Below, piece after piece: positions 9,623-18,647 of a stretch of DNA of 64,000 bases; the stretch's first letter is position 1, and every line of letters begins with the position of its first letter. A program made the position numbers and the translations under genes. The notes beneath the pieces are model-generated. The model did not search any database. It had not been told where the DNA came from and worked only from the letters and a program-made list of their open reading frames with translations. The stretch is from Leptospira sp. GIMC2001 (GTDB taxonomy: Bacteria > Spirochaetota > Leptospiria > Leptospirales > Leptospiraceae), in contig NZ_CP115467.1 in assembly GCF_028462125.1 (NCBI RefSeq), forward strand, positions 62,001-126,000, in the 5' to 3' direction.

Positions 9623-10978
9623 GTGAATATCTCAGTTCTCATCTCACGATTAGTTTTGTACTTTTTTGGCGTTTTATTTTTCCATTCATGTTTGGTTTTT
9701 AAGGAACATGAATTAGATCCTAATTCTGTACTGAATGTCTTGCGGTATGCTCCTTTATTAACAACATCAGCGACTATTGCCAGTCCAAGTTTTAGTCCGA
9801 GTCCAGGGCTATACACCACACCTCAGAGAATTACAATCACATCAGCTACAGAAGGTGCAAGTATATATTATACAATAGATGGCTCAGACCCGACCGAAGA
9901 GTCAACCATTTATACGGCTCCAATTCATATTTGGCTTCTCGCTGGAAAAACTTTAAAAGCGATAGCGATAATCCAAGGTTCGAGTCGCAGTGCTGTTGTT
10001 ACGTCGGACTCTTTCTATAGTTACCCTTTGATTAAGACTGGAGCTGGAACCATCGGCGGCTACACACTTACGGCTGGAGAAGATGGACTCACACAAAAAG
10101 GTGTTGCTCGAAATTTTGTCGGACCGACCCAAAGTAGTTTCGTTGCTGACTTCACAACCTATGATGAAGTAACTGACCTAACATGGCGTAGTTGTAGGCA
10201 AGGTGCCAATGGTGCTTTTTGTGAATTGAATGCTGCTGTTGCTATGAATTGGACTGACGCTCAGACAGGACCTATTGGTTGCAGTAGTTTAAACTCGCTC
10301 AATTCTGGAAGTGGCTACGCTGGAAAAACGGATTGGCGATTGCCAACTTTGGATGAACTTAAGACATTAATGGATTACGGAAGAGCCTCTGCTCCGCTGA
10401 TCGATCCTATTCATTTCCCTAATGTGTTAGGAGGATTTGAAGATTTGAGCATAACTTCACTTGACGTAACTCAAGCTATGCCAGTATTAATGACTACAGG
10501 TCAGATTCAACAGCTTGCTAAGACTGCTGTACGAAACGTTCGCTGTGTTTCAGGGAATTCACGTGTGGAATCTTCCAATTGGGTGGATCAGGGTGATGGA
10601 ACTATTCGCGACAATAGGTTGGGCTTATTCTGGCAAAAATGTAGCCAAGGGCAGACGCCTCCCGATTGCACAGGTGCGCTTATCAAAAGCAATTGGTTAG
10701 GAGCAGTTACCAATTGCAATAATTTATCATTAGGTGGGAGAAATTGGAGATTACCCAATACGAGTGAATTGTATTCATTGATCGTAAATCATCCGATCAA
10801 TAATCCAACAATCAATACATCTATATTTCCGAATACGGACTCTTGGTCTTATTTGAGTTCGACAACGAATTCATTGGATTGGAATTTTGCTCAGTCTGTA
10901 AATTTTGGCAATAGCGGTTATCAAGGAATCATTACAAAAGGAAGTAATGAAAATGTCCGCTGCGTCTCTGATTTTTGA
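9623..10978 (+). CDS. DUF1566 surface lipoprotein with chitobiase-like domain
   Basis: 451 residues starting at a GTG. The signal peptide ends in a lipobox FFHSC (Cys near 23). Right after it comes the segment FKEHELDPNSVLNVLR, also found in the next two proteins. Residues about 52-135 form a chitobiase-like domain (ASIYYTIDGSDPTEESTIYT). Two DUF1566 domains follow, with cores KTDWRLPTLDELKTLMDYG and GRNWRLPNTSELYSLIV and the closing VRCVS strands. It has the same domain order as the leftward gene at 1492. It is the first of three rightward surface lipoproteins, but the gap of over 100 bases to the next gene suggests separate promoters. Confidence 0.85.
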   Translation: MNISVLISRLVLYFFGVLFFHSCLVFKEHELDPNSVLNVLRYAPLLTTSATIASPSFSPSPGLYTTPQRITITSATEGASIYYTIDGSDPTEESTIYTAPIHIWLLAGKTLKAIAIIQGSSRSAVVTSDSFYSYPLIKTGAGTIGGYTLTAGEDGLTQKGVARNFVGPTQSSFVADFTTYDEVTDLTWRSCRQGANGAFCELNAAVAMNWTDAQTGPIGCSSLNSLNSGSGYAGKTDWRLPTLDELKTLMDYGRASAPLIDPIHFPNVLGGFEDLSITSLDVTQAMPVLMTTGQIQQLAKTAVRNVRCVSGNSRVESSNWVDQGDGTIRDNRLGLFWQKCSQGQTPPDCTGALIKSNWLGAVTNCNNLSLGGRNWRLPNTSELYSLIVNHPINNPTINTSIFPNTDSWSYLSSTTNSLDWNFAQSVNFGNSGYQGIITKGSNENVRCVSDF

Positions 10979-11110
10979 TTATGCTCAATATGTATACAAA
11001 TCCTAAATTTATTTCTAATTTTACTTTTTTTAGTATGGCAAAATATTGAAAATTTATAAATATTTCTTTACTGTTAAATTATTAAATATTTCCTAAGCCT
11101 GGGATAAAAA

Positions 11111-12832
11111 ATGCAAAAAAAATTTAATAATTTAATTCTGTCTGGCATATTTTTGTTTATTTCTGGTTGCGTTGGATTTCAGGAGAGTCTTTTTGATCCC
11201 AATTCTTTATTGTCTGCTCTCAGAACAACAATATTGCTCTCGAGTAGAACAAGTTCTGCTCCGGAGACTCCGACCTTTCTTGCCATTAAGAATAACTCAA
11301 TACTTGAATCAGGATTTATCATCGGACGAGCATCAGCTGATTCTTCTGTTGAAGTAAGTTTAGATGATGGAGAATTTACCAGCGCGATTGGAACCCTTAA
11401 TTGGAAATTTAAATTACCAACAGGTTCCAATTCTTGGAGACTCGGAAGCCTGCACAAAATATCGATTCGAGCAACAAGAGATGCATTAATGTCACCAGTG
11501 ACAACAATTAGTGTCCGCAAGGGAACAAATCGTGATGTGAATGGAGATGGATTCACGGATTTAATAGTCGGTTCTCCTAACGCTAATTCGAACTTTGGAC
11601 TAGTGAGTATTTTTCATGGAAGTGAAAATGGAATCAGTGCGACTCTTTCTTCGCAAGCTAATACTGCATTATTTGCCTCTGCATTAGGTCGTCTAGGAAT
11701 AGCTACAGTATCAGGTGATTTCAACGGTGATGGATATTCAGATATTTTAACATCTGCTTTTATTTTTACGGTTGCTGGTAATGCAAATGCAGGTCGGGCA
11801 TACATTCTTTACGGAAGCGAGAGCGGTGTACCAAGTACGTTAGACAATCCTGGTAATGTTATTATAGATGGAAGTAGTGTTGGTGGATATTTGGGTCGAT
11901 CTTTGGCGGCAGGTGATTTGAATTCAGATGGTTATGATGAAGTGATAATTGGAGCATATTTGCAGTCTGGCTCAAATGGTAATATATACATTGTTAATGG
12001 AAGATCGGGTTCGATTCCAAGCGGAATTGATACTGCTCTTGCAAATACGACTTTAACAGGATCTGCTTCCAGATTAGGCGAGTCCGTGCAAACCGCTGAC
12101 CTCAATGGTGATGGGATTACTGATTTAATCGGGGGTGCACCTTTTGCTCAAAATACATTGGCACAACAGGGCAGAGTTTTTATCTTCAATGGATCGACTT
12201 CTGGCATTCCTTCAGGCAATGAGTCATCAGCGAATGCAACGATTACCGGAACAAATATATTCGGTAGTAAACTGGGATGCTCAATAGGATATGGAGATCT
12301 AAATGGGGACAATGTCCATGATTTAATTCTTTCAGCATGTGGTGCAGACACAAATGGCAAAGTGTATATTTTCAATGGATCTACCAGCGGAATATCATCA
12401 GCTAACGATACAGCAGCAAACACTATCGTCTCTTCTACAAAAACTTCTGCTCTATTCGGAAGTTCAGTAAGATCTGCAGATATAAATGATGACGGAATTC
12501 AAGATTTGCTTGTCGGCTCTTCTGCTGTTTCAACGAACTTAGGGGAAGCGTATATTTTTTATGGCTCAACGAATGGCATTACAGCTGCAAATGAAACTTC
12601 AGCTAATGCAGCATTTACTGGAACTAATGCAAATGGTATGTTGGGTTTTGCTTTAACTCCTTTTGACTATGATTCTGATTCGAATACAGATTTGGTAATC
12701 GCAGCTACAGGTGGTAGCGGCGTTTTGCATTTTTTCAGAAATTCTGGAACTGGAATTGCTACCGGATCCGATTTCAATTCCAATCAAAAAATTCAAGGGG
12801 GTACAGGATTTGGCTCGTCGCTCGTTCATTGA
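11111..12832 (+). CDS. FG-GAP repeat lipoprotein (integrin-alpha-like propeller), copy 1
   Basis: 573 residues. The signal peptide ends in the lipobox FISGC and is followed by the shared segment FQESLFDPNSLLSALR. An Ig-like region (about 45-140) precedes seven FG-GAP/VCBS blades. Each blade has a calcium-binding loop such as DVNGDGFTDLIVGSP, DFNGDGYSDILTS, DLNSDGYDEVIIG, DLNGDGITDLIGG, DLNGDNVHDLILS, DINDDGIQDLLVG or DYDSDSNTDLVIA, which fits a seven-bladed calcium-binding propeller. Between loops are integrin-like phrases (VYIFNGSTSGI). Predicted to be surface-exposed; ligand unknown. It is a tandem paralogue of the next gene. Confidence 0.85.
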   Translation: MQKKFNNLILSGIFLFISGCVGFQESLFDPNSLLSALRTTILLSSRTSSAPETPTFLAIKNNSILESGFIIGRASADSSVEVSLDDGEFTSAIGTLNWKFKLPTGSNSWRLGSLHKISIRATRDALMSPVTTISVRKGTNRDVNGDGFTDLIVGSPNANSNFGLVSIFHGSENGISATLSSQANTALFASALGRLGIATVSGDFNGDGYSDILTSAFIFTVAGNANAGRAYILYGSESGVPSTLDNPGNVIIDGSSVGGYLGRSLAAGDLNSDGYDEVIIGAYLQSGSNGNIYIVNGRSGSIPSGIDTALANTTLTGSASRLGESVQTADLNGDGITDLIGGAPFAQNTLAQQGRVFIFNGSTSGIPSGNESSANATITGTNIFGSKLGCSIGYGDLNGDNVHDLILSACGADTNGKVYIFNGSTSGISSANDTAANTIVSSTKTSALFGSSVRSADINDDGIQDLLVGSSAVSTNLGEAYIFYGSTNGITAANETSANAAFTGTNANGMLGFALTPFDYDSDSNTDLVIAATGGSGVLHFFRNSGTGIATGSDFNSNQKIQGGTGFGSSLVH

Positions 12833-12961
12833 TAGTTGGTGGAATATTCAGCTTTGATTTATCTATAATTCTTTATTTTTTTCCAAATCAATTTAGTGAA
12901 AGCTTAATATTAAACTATACTTTTTATGAATATTAGATTTTTATGACTATGGAATCTTTGA

Positions 12962-14698
12962 ATGCGATTACTCAGTCAAATATTTATTTCATTATCTACA
13001 TTATTTTTTAGCACTTCCTGTTTGTATTTCCAGGAAAACCAGCTAGATCCCAATGCATTTTTGTCGGTATTAAGATCGGCGTTCATAATCAATAGTGCAA
13101 TTAATACTCCTGACTCACCAACATTTCTTCTCATAAAGAACAACTCAGTCCTTGAATCAGGATTTACAATTGGGAAGGCTGCGGCTGACGTTACAGTCGA
13201 GGTCAGTTTAGATGATGGAGATTTTGTCAGTGCTAGCGGGTCCGAGAACTGGAAGTTCAAACTGCCAACTGGATCAAATTCTTGGAAATTAGGAAGCCTT
13301 CATAAAATCTCAGTGCGCTCCGTCAAGCAATCCCTATTTTCACAAGTGACTTCCATTTCTGTTCGCAAAGGAAAGAATCGAGATGTAAATGGAGATGGAT
13401 TTCCTGATCTTATAGTGGGTGCGGTTACAATTAATTCAATTTTTGGAGAACTGAGAATTTTTCTTGGATCAGAAGAAGGAATCACTGCAACCGTGTCAAC
13501 CGATGCGGACAGTGTGTTCACTGGAACTGCCAATGGTCGTCTCGGAGAACCTACAGCGACTGGTGATTTTAATGGCGATGGTTTTGCCGATATATTGACT
13601 TCGGCGAATTTATATGCACCTGCACCTAACACGGGAAGAGTTTATATTCTTTACGGTGGGGAAAATGGTATCGCAAGCATTGCCGATAATTCGGCAGATG
13701 TGATCATAACAGGAAATGTAGCTTCCGGACGCCTTGCAATAGCTGTTGCATCTGGAGATTTAAACTCTGATGGCTATGATGAGGCTATACTCGGAACTGG
13801 CTTACAGGTTGGAGGTTCTCAAGGCCGCGTTTATATTATTAACGGACAGCCGACCACAATTTCAAGTGGAGTTGATTCAACAGTTGCAAGTTCAACAATC
13901 TCTGGAACAGGAACAGAGAGATTTGGTGACAGTCTATTAACAGCGGATATCAATGGAGATGGGAATATTGACTTGGTTGTCGGTGCTCCAAGTGCTAATA
14001 ATGGAACGGCGAGTCAAGGAAGTGTCTACTTATATTATGGAACGAGTACTGGATTGTCATCTGGATCTGATACATCAGCTAATACAAAGATCACGGGAAC
14101 CAATACTTCAACCAGTAGTCGATTCGGATGTTCTATGGACTCAGGAGACATCAATGGAGATCGCATCGATGATTTACTGATCGGAGCCTGTGGTGCAAAT
14201 ACTGGAGGAACAGTTTATATTTTTAATGGTTCGAATAGTGGTATATCCTCTGGAAATGATACAACGGCGACAAATATCATTACTTCTACCAAAGGAACAA
14301 ATGCAAATTTTGGAAATTCAATTCGATCCTATGATCTCAATGGAGATGGGTTTTATGATGTAGTTGTTGGATCATATGGAGTTTCAACATCATTAGGAGA
14401 AGCATATATTTTTAATGGATCATCAAGTGGTGTATCAGCTTCCAATGAAATGTCAGCTAACTATACATTTACGGGAACTGTAGCAAATGGTGAATTTGGT
14501 CGATTCGTTGCTGCGCTTGACTATGACTCTGATTCTAATATAGATATTTTAGTATCAGCTCCAGGCACTCCGAATCCGGGAGCTGTTCACTTTTTTAAAA
14601 ATTCTGGGTCTTCAGTGACAAGTGGATCAGATTCTAATGCCAACAAAAAAATACAAGCAATTACGCAATCAGCATTTGGACTATCCATAGGGCATTGA
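12962..14698 (+). CDS. FG-GAP repeat lipoprotein (integrin-alpha-like propeller), copy 2
   Basis: 578 residues, clearly a tandem duplicate of the preceding gene. The lipobox is FFSTSC and the shared segment is FQENQLDPNAFLSVLR. The Ig-like stretch (SPTFLLIKNNSVLESGFTIG) and seven calcium loops (DVNGDGFPDLIVG, DFNGDGFADILTS, DLNSDGYDEAILG, DINGDGNIDLVVG, DINGDRIDDLLIG, DLNGDGFYDVVVG, DYDSDSNIDILVS) follow in the same order. The two proteins differ mostly in the loops between blades, as expected of duplicated surface proteins that are diverging. The ATG lies 129 bases after the previous stop, so a separate promoter is possible. Confidence 0.85.
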   Translation: MRLLSQIFISLSTLFFSTSCLYFQENQLDPNAFLSVLRSAFIINSAINTPDSPTFLLIKNNSVLESGFTIGKAAADVTVEVSLDDGDFVSASGSENWKFKLPTGSNSWKLGSLHKISVRSVKQSLFSQVTSISVRKGKNRDVNGDGFPDLIVGAVTINSIFGELRIFLGSEEGITATVSTDADSVFTGTANGRLGEPTATGDFNGDGFADILTSANLYAPAPNTGRVYILYGGENGIASIADNSADVIITGNVASGRLAIAVASGDLNSDGYDEAILGTGLQVGGSQGRVYIINGQPTTISSGVDSTVASSTISGTGTERFGDSLLTADINGDGNIDLVVGAPSANNGTASQGSVYLYYGTSTGLSSGSDTSANTKITGTNTSTSSRFGCSMDSGDINGDRIDDLLIGACGANTGGTVYIFNGSNSGISSGNDTTATNIITSTKGTNANFGNSIRSYDLNGDGFYDVVVGSYGVSTSLGEAYIFNGSSSGVSASNEMSANYTFTGTVANGEFGRFVAALDYDSDSNIDILVSAPGTPNPGAVHFFKNSGSSVTSGSDSNANKKIQAITQSAFGLSIGH

Positions 14699-14780
14699 AT
14701 CAATAACTAATTTATTCATAACCTAATTTATTCAGATTTAGAATAACGGAGATTAGATTGCATTTCTAAAAGGCAATTAA

Positions 14781-15584
14781 TCATTTTTCAGTATTCAATA
14801 TTACAGGAACTCCACCTGATCCGGCTGGCATAATGATGAGTTTGTTATTCGGATTTTCGACGGCTTTGAGCTGAATATATTTTGAGTCCAGCTTTTCAGA
14901 AATCATTTTTTGCGCCTTAGCTTGTGCTGCGGATTGTATCAAGAGAGCTTCGGCAGATGCATTTGCTTTAATTTTTGTAATTTCAGCATCTTTGTTCGCT
15001 ATATCGATCTCGAACTTCATGGTTTCCATTTCTTGCTCTTTTGTGAGTTTATTTTCGATTGCTTTCAGAATCGGGTGTGAATAATCAACATCATCTATAA
15101 TGACATCATCAATAATAATATACTTACCTTCCAATTTTTCTACTAATAGTTTTTTGACTCCAAGTGAAATTGCTTTGGTTTCTTTAGAGATTCTTACCAT
15201 TGGATAATTAGAGATTATATTCCTTACTGCAGTTCGAAACTGAGGACTGATAATTTTTGTGTAGTAGTCTTGACCAATTTCTTTTTCTAAAAAGTAGATT
15301 TTATTTTCTGCTGGACGAACTGTAATATCTGCTATTACGTGAATGGTAAGATCGTCTCTAGTCAGAACGTCTACTTTTTCTTTATAAGTTTGCCATTGAG
15401 TAGAATACACAAATATGCTATTCCAAGGTGCATAGATATAGGTTTCTGGCTTGAGGGGTTTCTCGCTCAGTCCTGTCGAGTAAGGTCGCCAATCTAGGCC
15501 AACTTCACCAGGTCTAATAGTTGTAACACAATTTGATGTTGAAAACAAAAGGAACAAAAGACAAATGCCAATCCATTTTACCAT
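14781..15584 (-). CDS. SPFH/Band 7 (prohibitin-like) lipoprotein
   Basis: 267 residues. The signal region ends in a lipobox-like STSNC, followed by TTIRPGEVGLDW, the typical first strand of an SPFH domain. The core includes VDVLTRDDLTIHVIADITVR and the helix with YYTKIISPQFRTAVRNIISN. A coiled-coil follows (ENKLTKEQEMETMKFEIDIA to KANASAEALLIQSAAQAKAQ), and the end is a Gly/Pro-rich tail. Family members form membrane-bound oligomers that organise membrane domains or control proteases. The lipobox suggests a periplasm-facing anchor, which is unusual for the family. Its start overlaps the divergent ankyrin gene by about 20 bases. Confidence 0.8.
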   Translation of the reverse strand: MVKWIGICLLFLLFSTSNCVTTIRPGEVGLDWRPYSTGLSEKPLKPETYIYAPWNSIFVYSTQWQTYKEKVDVLTRDDLTIHVIADITVRPAENKIYFLEKEIGQDYYTKIISPQFRTAVRNIISNYPMVRISKETKAISLGVKKLLVEKLEGKYIIIDDVIIDDVDYSHPILKAIENKLTKEQEMETMKFEIDIANKDAEITKIKANASAEALLIQSAAQAKAQKMISEKLDSKYIQLKAVENPNNKLIIMPAGSGGVPVILNTEK

Positions 15585-16062
15585 AACTAAATTTCTCCGT
15601 TTGACTAAATATTTGACTCTTTTTACACTAATTGTAGCGAATTCATTTTTCTGTTTTGGTGAAGAACCGATACGACCTGAATTATCTACACATGTAAGGC
15701 TTTTTCAAGCAGCAGAAATGGGCGATCTTGCACAATTAAAGAAGGCACTCGATGATGGAGCGACAATCACCGAAAAGAATGCTTATGGGGAGACAGCTCT
15801 TTTTGTAGCTATTGAAGCTGAAGAAGAAGAAATTGTTAAGTATCTGCTCGAAAAGGGATCAAGCGTATCTATTCGAAACCGTGCAAATGATACGCCTCTT
15901 CATCGAGCAGTGGAAAGAGCCAATCATGAAATAGTAAAATACTTATTGAGCTACGGAGCCAATCCAAAAGCAATAGATCGAGATGGAGATACACCAATTT
16001 CCATTGCAAAAAGATTAGGCGAAATAGAAATTCTCAATCTTTTGCAGACTACAAGCAAGTAG
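15565..16062 (+). CDS. Exported ankyrin-repeat protein
   Basis: 165 residues. The hydrophobic N-terminus (KYLTLFTLIVANSFFCFG) is a signal peptide. Three to four ankyrin repeats follow (about 47-160), with typical text such as NAYGETALFVAIEAEEEEIV, ANDTPLHRAVERANHEIVKY and DGDTPISIAKRLGEIEILNL. I infer a periplasmic protein-binding role. The ATG start overlaps the divergent SPFH gene, and an in-frame TTG at 15601 would remove the overlap and still leave a good signal peptide. Exported ankyrin proteins of this size often protect against, or partner with, a neighbouring enzyme, but no such partner is evident here. Confidence 0.75.
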   Translation: MPIHFTITKFLRLTKYLTLFTLIVANSFFCFGEEPIRPELSTHVRLFQAAEMGDLAQLKKALDDGATITEKNAYGETALFVAIEAEEEEIVKYLLEKGSSVSIRNRANDTPLHRAVERANHEIVKYLLSYGANPKAIDRDGDTPISIAKRLGEIEILNLLQTTSK

Positions 16063-16161
16063 AGATCAATCAGAATATTCAAGAAATCGTAACTAATTTA
16101 TTTCTCATTTCCTATTACTGTTCAACTCTATATTCCAAAAAATTTATAATCAAGAAAATAT

Positions 16162-17616
16162 TTATTTCATAATTACTATGTCATTTTCCTTATACATGCT
16201 ATCTGAATTTTTTAGAATCTCTGAGTTTCGAATAATATCAGTACTTTTAAATTTAAAAGGGATTGTAATCGATTCTGAATTGGCTTGTGGTTTGCTATAG
16301 ATGCAAAAGTGAAGATGGGATTGGCTAGACATACCGGAATTTCCGGCGAGGGCAATCTTTTGTCCAGCTTGGACTTTATCACCAGCTTTTACAAAAGTTG
16401 ATTCAAATTTATTATGAGCATAAAATGATAAGAATTTGCCGTGATCAATAGTAATCGTATTCGCTTCAGCTGAATAACCCCCAGGAATATTATCTTCATA
16501 CTTATCTATTGTATTTGTTACCACTCCATCCGCAACAGAGTAGATAGGCTGTCCGAACATATAGTAATCACTATTGGAATCGCCTTGACTTCCTGGTTTA
16601 AAAATATTTTTATTCTCATCGACTGCCGCAAAATCATAGCAATAATTTGCAAAGCCATTATGAGTCATCGCTGTGCCTCCAAATTCAGCCCAGATTGCAT
16701 AGTTTCCTTTTAAGGGAAAATTAAGATTCTGAATCGGATTTGGAAGTTGATTGTTCTTCCAATACATATCATATGCTTTTCTTCGAGAAGCAATAGCAAG
16801 ATTTTTTAATTCTTTATCTGGTTTGTTATGCGTGCGAAATGTTCCATATAGTTGGAACCCGTATTCATCATACACGAATGGATCTTTCGTGAATTCGGAT
16901 TTTAAAGTAGAATAGATTCTTTCGAAATACGCCTGATCATTCAATTCCCTTAGCCCTAAGTTAATGATTCTCAAGTAATAAAATTGATTGGAAAGATTTT
17001 TCGTTCTATCCAAATTAGATTCAGCTTTTTCGATATATTCTTTAATTTTTTTTGAATTTTTAGTTTCAAAAATTTCTTTAAAATGAAGATAACTTGTATA
17101 GGGTAAGAGATTCGAAAAATATTCTGAATTTGGAAATTTATTTTTCCCTTCTTGAATTCGATCCAAAGCTTGTTCATACATCTTTCTCTCTCGTAAGTTC
17201 AGAATGATTTCAGCTAGAACAAAATCTCTTTGGTGCAAATCATAAGAATGTTCGAAAAGATCATAGATCTTAGCGAGATCTGTTTTTGCCTCAATCAAAG
17301 ACTTTGCTTTCTTATAGAGAATTTGCGAGTTGGCCTTTTTTATGGCAATATCCTCAGGCCACTTCGCAGATCCAATCTTTCCAAGGTCGATTCCTTCTTC
17401 ATATTCATGTAAATTTTCTAAAACCCATATACCAGTTGCATATGTCCATTTTGCTTCAGGATTATTTGTCCTATAGATGTTCAGGCCGTTTTTTGCTTTT
17501 TCCCATTCTTTACTATTCACATTAGCAACAATAGTATCAGGATGATCAATGGATTCGGCGTAAATTCTCGATATTAGAATGACAAAAAGTACCAATATAG
17601 AAATGTAAGTCTTCAA
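16162..17616 (-). CDS. M23-family metallopeptidase with N-terminal TPR-like region
   Basis: 484 residues with a signal peptide. Residues about 25-290 are helical and TPR-like. The M23 domain sits at the C-terminus. Zinc ligands fit: His319 and Asp328 in the spaced H-x8-D motif (HNGFANYCYDFA), and the second His of HLH near 434-436; an additional His is in FLSFYAHN. All catalytic positions seem present, so this is probably an active endopeptidase of peptidoglycan or a similar cross-linked substrate in the periplasm. It is followed on the same strand, upstream by three bases, by the DUF2784 gene, so the two are probably co-transcribed. Confidence 0.8.
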   Translation of the reverse strand: MKTYISILVLFVILISRIYAESIDHPDTIVANVNSKEWEKAKNGLNIYRTNNPEAKWTYATGIWVLENLHEYEEGIDLGKIGSAKWPEDIAIKKANSQILYKKAKSLIEAKTDLAKIYDLFEHSYDLHQRDFVLAEIILNLRERKMYEQALDRIQEGKNKFPNSEYFSNLLPYTSYLHFKEIFETKNSKKIKEYIEKAESNLDRTKNLSNQFYYLRIINLGLRELNDQAYFERIYSTLKSEFTKDPFVYDEYGFQLYGTFRTHNKPDKELKNLAIASRRKAYDMYWKNNQLPNPIQNLNFPLKGNYAIWAEFGGTAMTHNGFANYCYDFAAVDENKNIFKPGSQGDSNSDYYMFGQPIYSVADGVVTNTIDKYEDNIPGGYSAEANTITIDHGKFLSFYAHNKFESTFVKAGDKVQAGQKIALAGNSGMSSQSHLHFCIYSKPQANSESITIPFKFKSTDIIRNSEILKNSDSMYKENDIVIMK

Positions 17617-17619
17617 AAT

Positions 17620-18036
17620 TCAATTCCTCCTCCACAATAAATTATTAACAGCGCCTGCAACTGCGATTACAAAACCAATTACTGTTCCGATATCCACATA
17701 AAATGGATTCAAGTCTGATCCGAAAATACTATCTAAGCAAAATTTGATATAAGAATATGGTAAATTCGAATATCCAAGATCCCTCAGAATATCATAATGC
17801 CAATCTGTTAGAAAGCAATATCCAAAACCATAGAAAAAACCCAAGACAATCCAAGAAAAAATAGTCAAACTAATCACTGCATAATGTAATTTTCTAAATT
17901 TCCATGACATCCAGGCAAATAAATTGATGACTATGACGAAGCTATGAATTTGAAATAATACAATATTGATTATCCAGAGAAAGGTTACCTTTTCCATATT
18001 AACAGAATACTCAAATTGATTTTTTGAATCTAGCAC
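17620..18036 (-). CDS. DUF2784-like membrane protein
   Basis: 138 residues with about four membrane segments. Conserved-looking text of the DUF2784 family is visible: FRKLHYAVISLTIFSWIVLG, GFGYCFLTDWHYDILRDLGY, then a SYIKFCLD segment. The function of the family is unknown. The open frame begins at a GTG; the ATG at codon 14 (near 17997) is an equally likely start because the hydrophobic part begins just after it. It lies three bases upstream of the M23 peptidase gene in the same direction, so an operon is probable. Confidence 0.65.
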   Translation of the reverse strand: MLDSKNQFEYSVNMEKVTFLWIINIVLFQIHSFVIVINLFAWMSWKFRKLHYAVISLTIFSWIVLGFFYGFGYCFLTDWHYDILRDLGYSNLPYSYIKFCLDSIFGSDLNPFYVDIGTVIGFVIAVAGAVNNLLWRRN

Positions 18037-18184
18037 ATAATCTATTTCTTATCTTTACCTGCCCATCACATTCTTTCGAAGGAAAAGATAAGAGATCATA
18101 GAATACCGATTGGATCTTTGGCCGGAACGAATAAATTATTTATTTAATTGGTGGTAATATTTATCAATAAAATCAAGTTTGTTG

Positions 18185-18544
18185 TTGATGAGGTTGCATA
18201 TCCTATATTCTACGATTTTGATATTTTTTTGCTTAATATTTCCATTATTTTCAGAGAGAATATATTTCAAAAATGGAGATGTATTAACTGTCCGTATCAT
18301 CCGCTTGAATAGAGACTATGCACTTGTGACATCGCCATTGGGAGACTATCGAATTCCCAGAGAACATATCAAAAAGATCGAAAATACTGAAAAATACACT
18401 ATGCAGGTTAAATTGAAAACTGGAAAAACATTGGTATTGCAATTTCTTGATGCCGACATGAGTAGGATCCGATTTATTCTAAGAGAGCAAATCATGAGTT
18501 ATTCTTGGGAAGAGATAGAAGATTCTGTGTTTTTGGAACTTTAA
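18185..18544 (+). CDS. Small exported protein with Sm-like beta module
   Basis: Starting from the ATG at 18185 (two TTG codons precede it in frame), the protein has a signal peptide (LHILYSTILIFFCLIFPLFS) and about 95 mature residues. These read as two copies of a short strand-rich unit: IYFKNGDVLTVRIIRLNRDY with IPREHIKKIE, then VKLKTGKTLVLQFLDADMSR with YSWEEIEDSVFL. The pattern matches the tails of the proteins at 3118 and 19175. I do not recognise a named family. It lies about 40 bases upstream of the ECF-type promoter motif, in the same direction, but is not obviously part of that unit. Confidence 0.55.
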   Translation: MMRLHILYSTILIFFCLIFPLFSERIYFKNGDVLTVRIIRLNRDYALVTSPLGDYRIPREHIKKIENTEKYTMQVKLKTGKTLVLQFLDADMSRIRFILREQIMSYSWEEIEDSVFLEL

Positions 18545-18585
18545 ATTTATTCATGAATATCGCACTAGAAAAATTCTCGATTTCA

Positions 18586-18612
18586 TTTTACATAATCCAC
18601 TTTCAATCGTAT
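18586..18612 (+). promoter_or_regulatory. Candidate ECF sigma-factor promoter (autoregulatory)
   Basis: TTTTACAT (18586-18593), 11 bases, then AATCGTAT (18605-18612), ending 35 bases before the sigma gene start. The same two words with the same 11-base gap occur before the large lipoprotein gene at 21244-21270. Measured from TTTTAC to CGTAT the spacer is 16 bases, typical of ECF promoters, and CGT is a usual ECF -10 core. This is inference from sequence; no transcript evidence is available. Confidence 0.65.
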
Positions 18613-18647
18613 AAACAATAGGGATATGTTTTTACCGAGTTGAAAAT

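Noticed and set aside
11179..11556. Leftward open frame of about 125 codons inside the first FG-GAP gene
   Set aside because: It lies wholly opposite a gene with a clear signal peptide and calcium-loop repeats. Its protein has no recognisable features.
13300..13632. Leftward open frame inside the second FG-GAP gene
   Set aside because: Shadow of the repeat-rich coding sequence; similar shadows occur in the paralogue.
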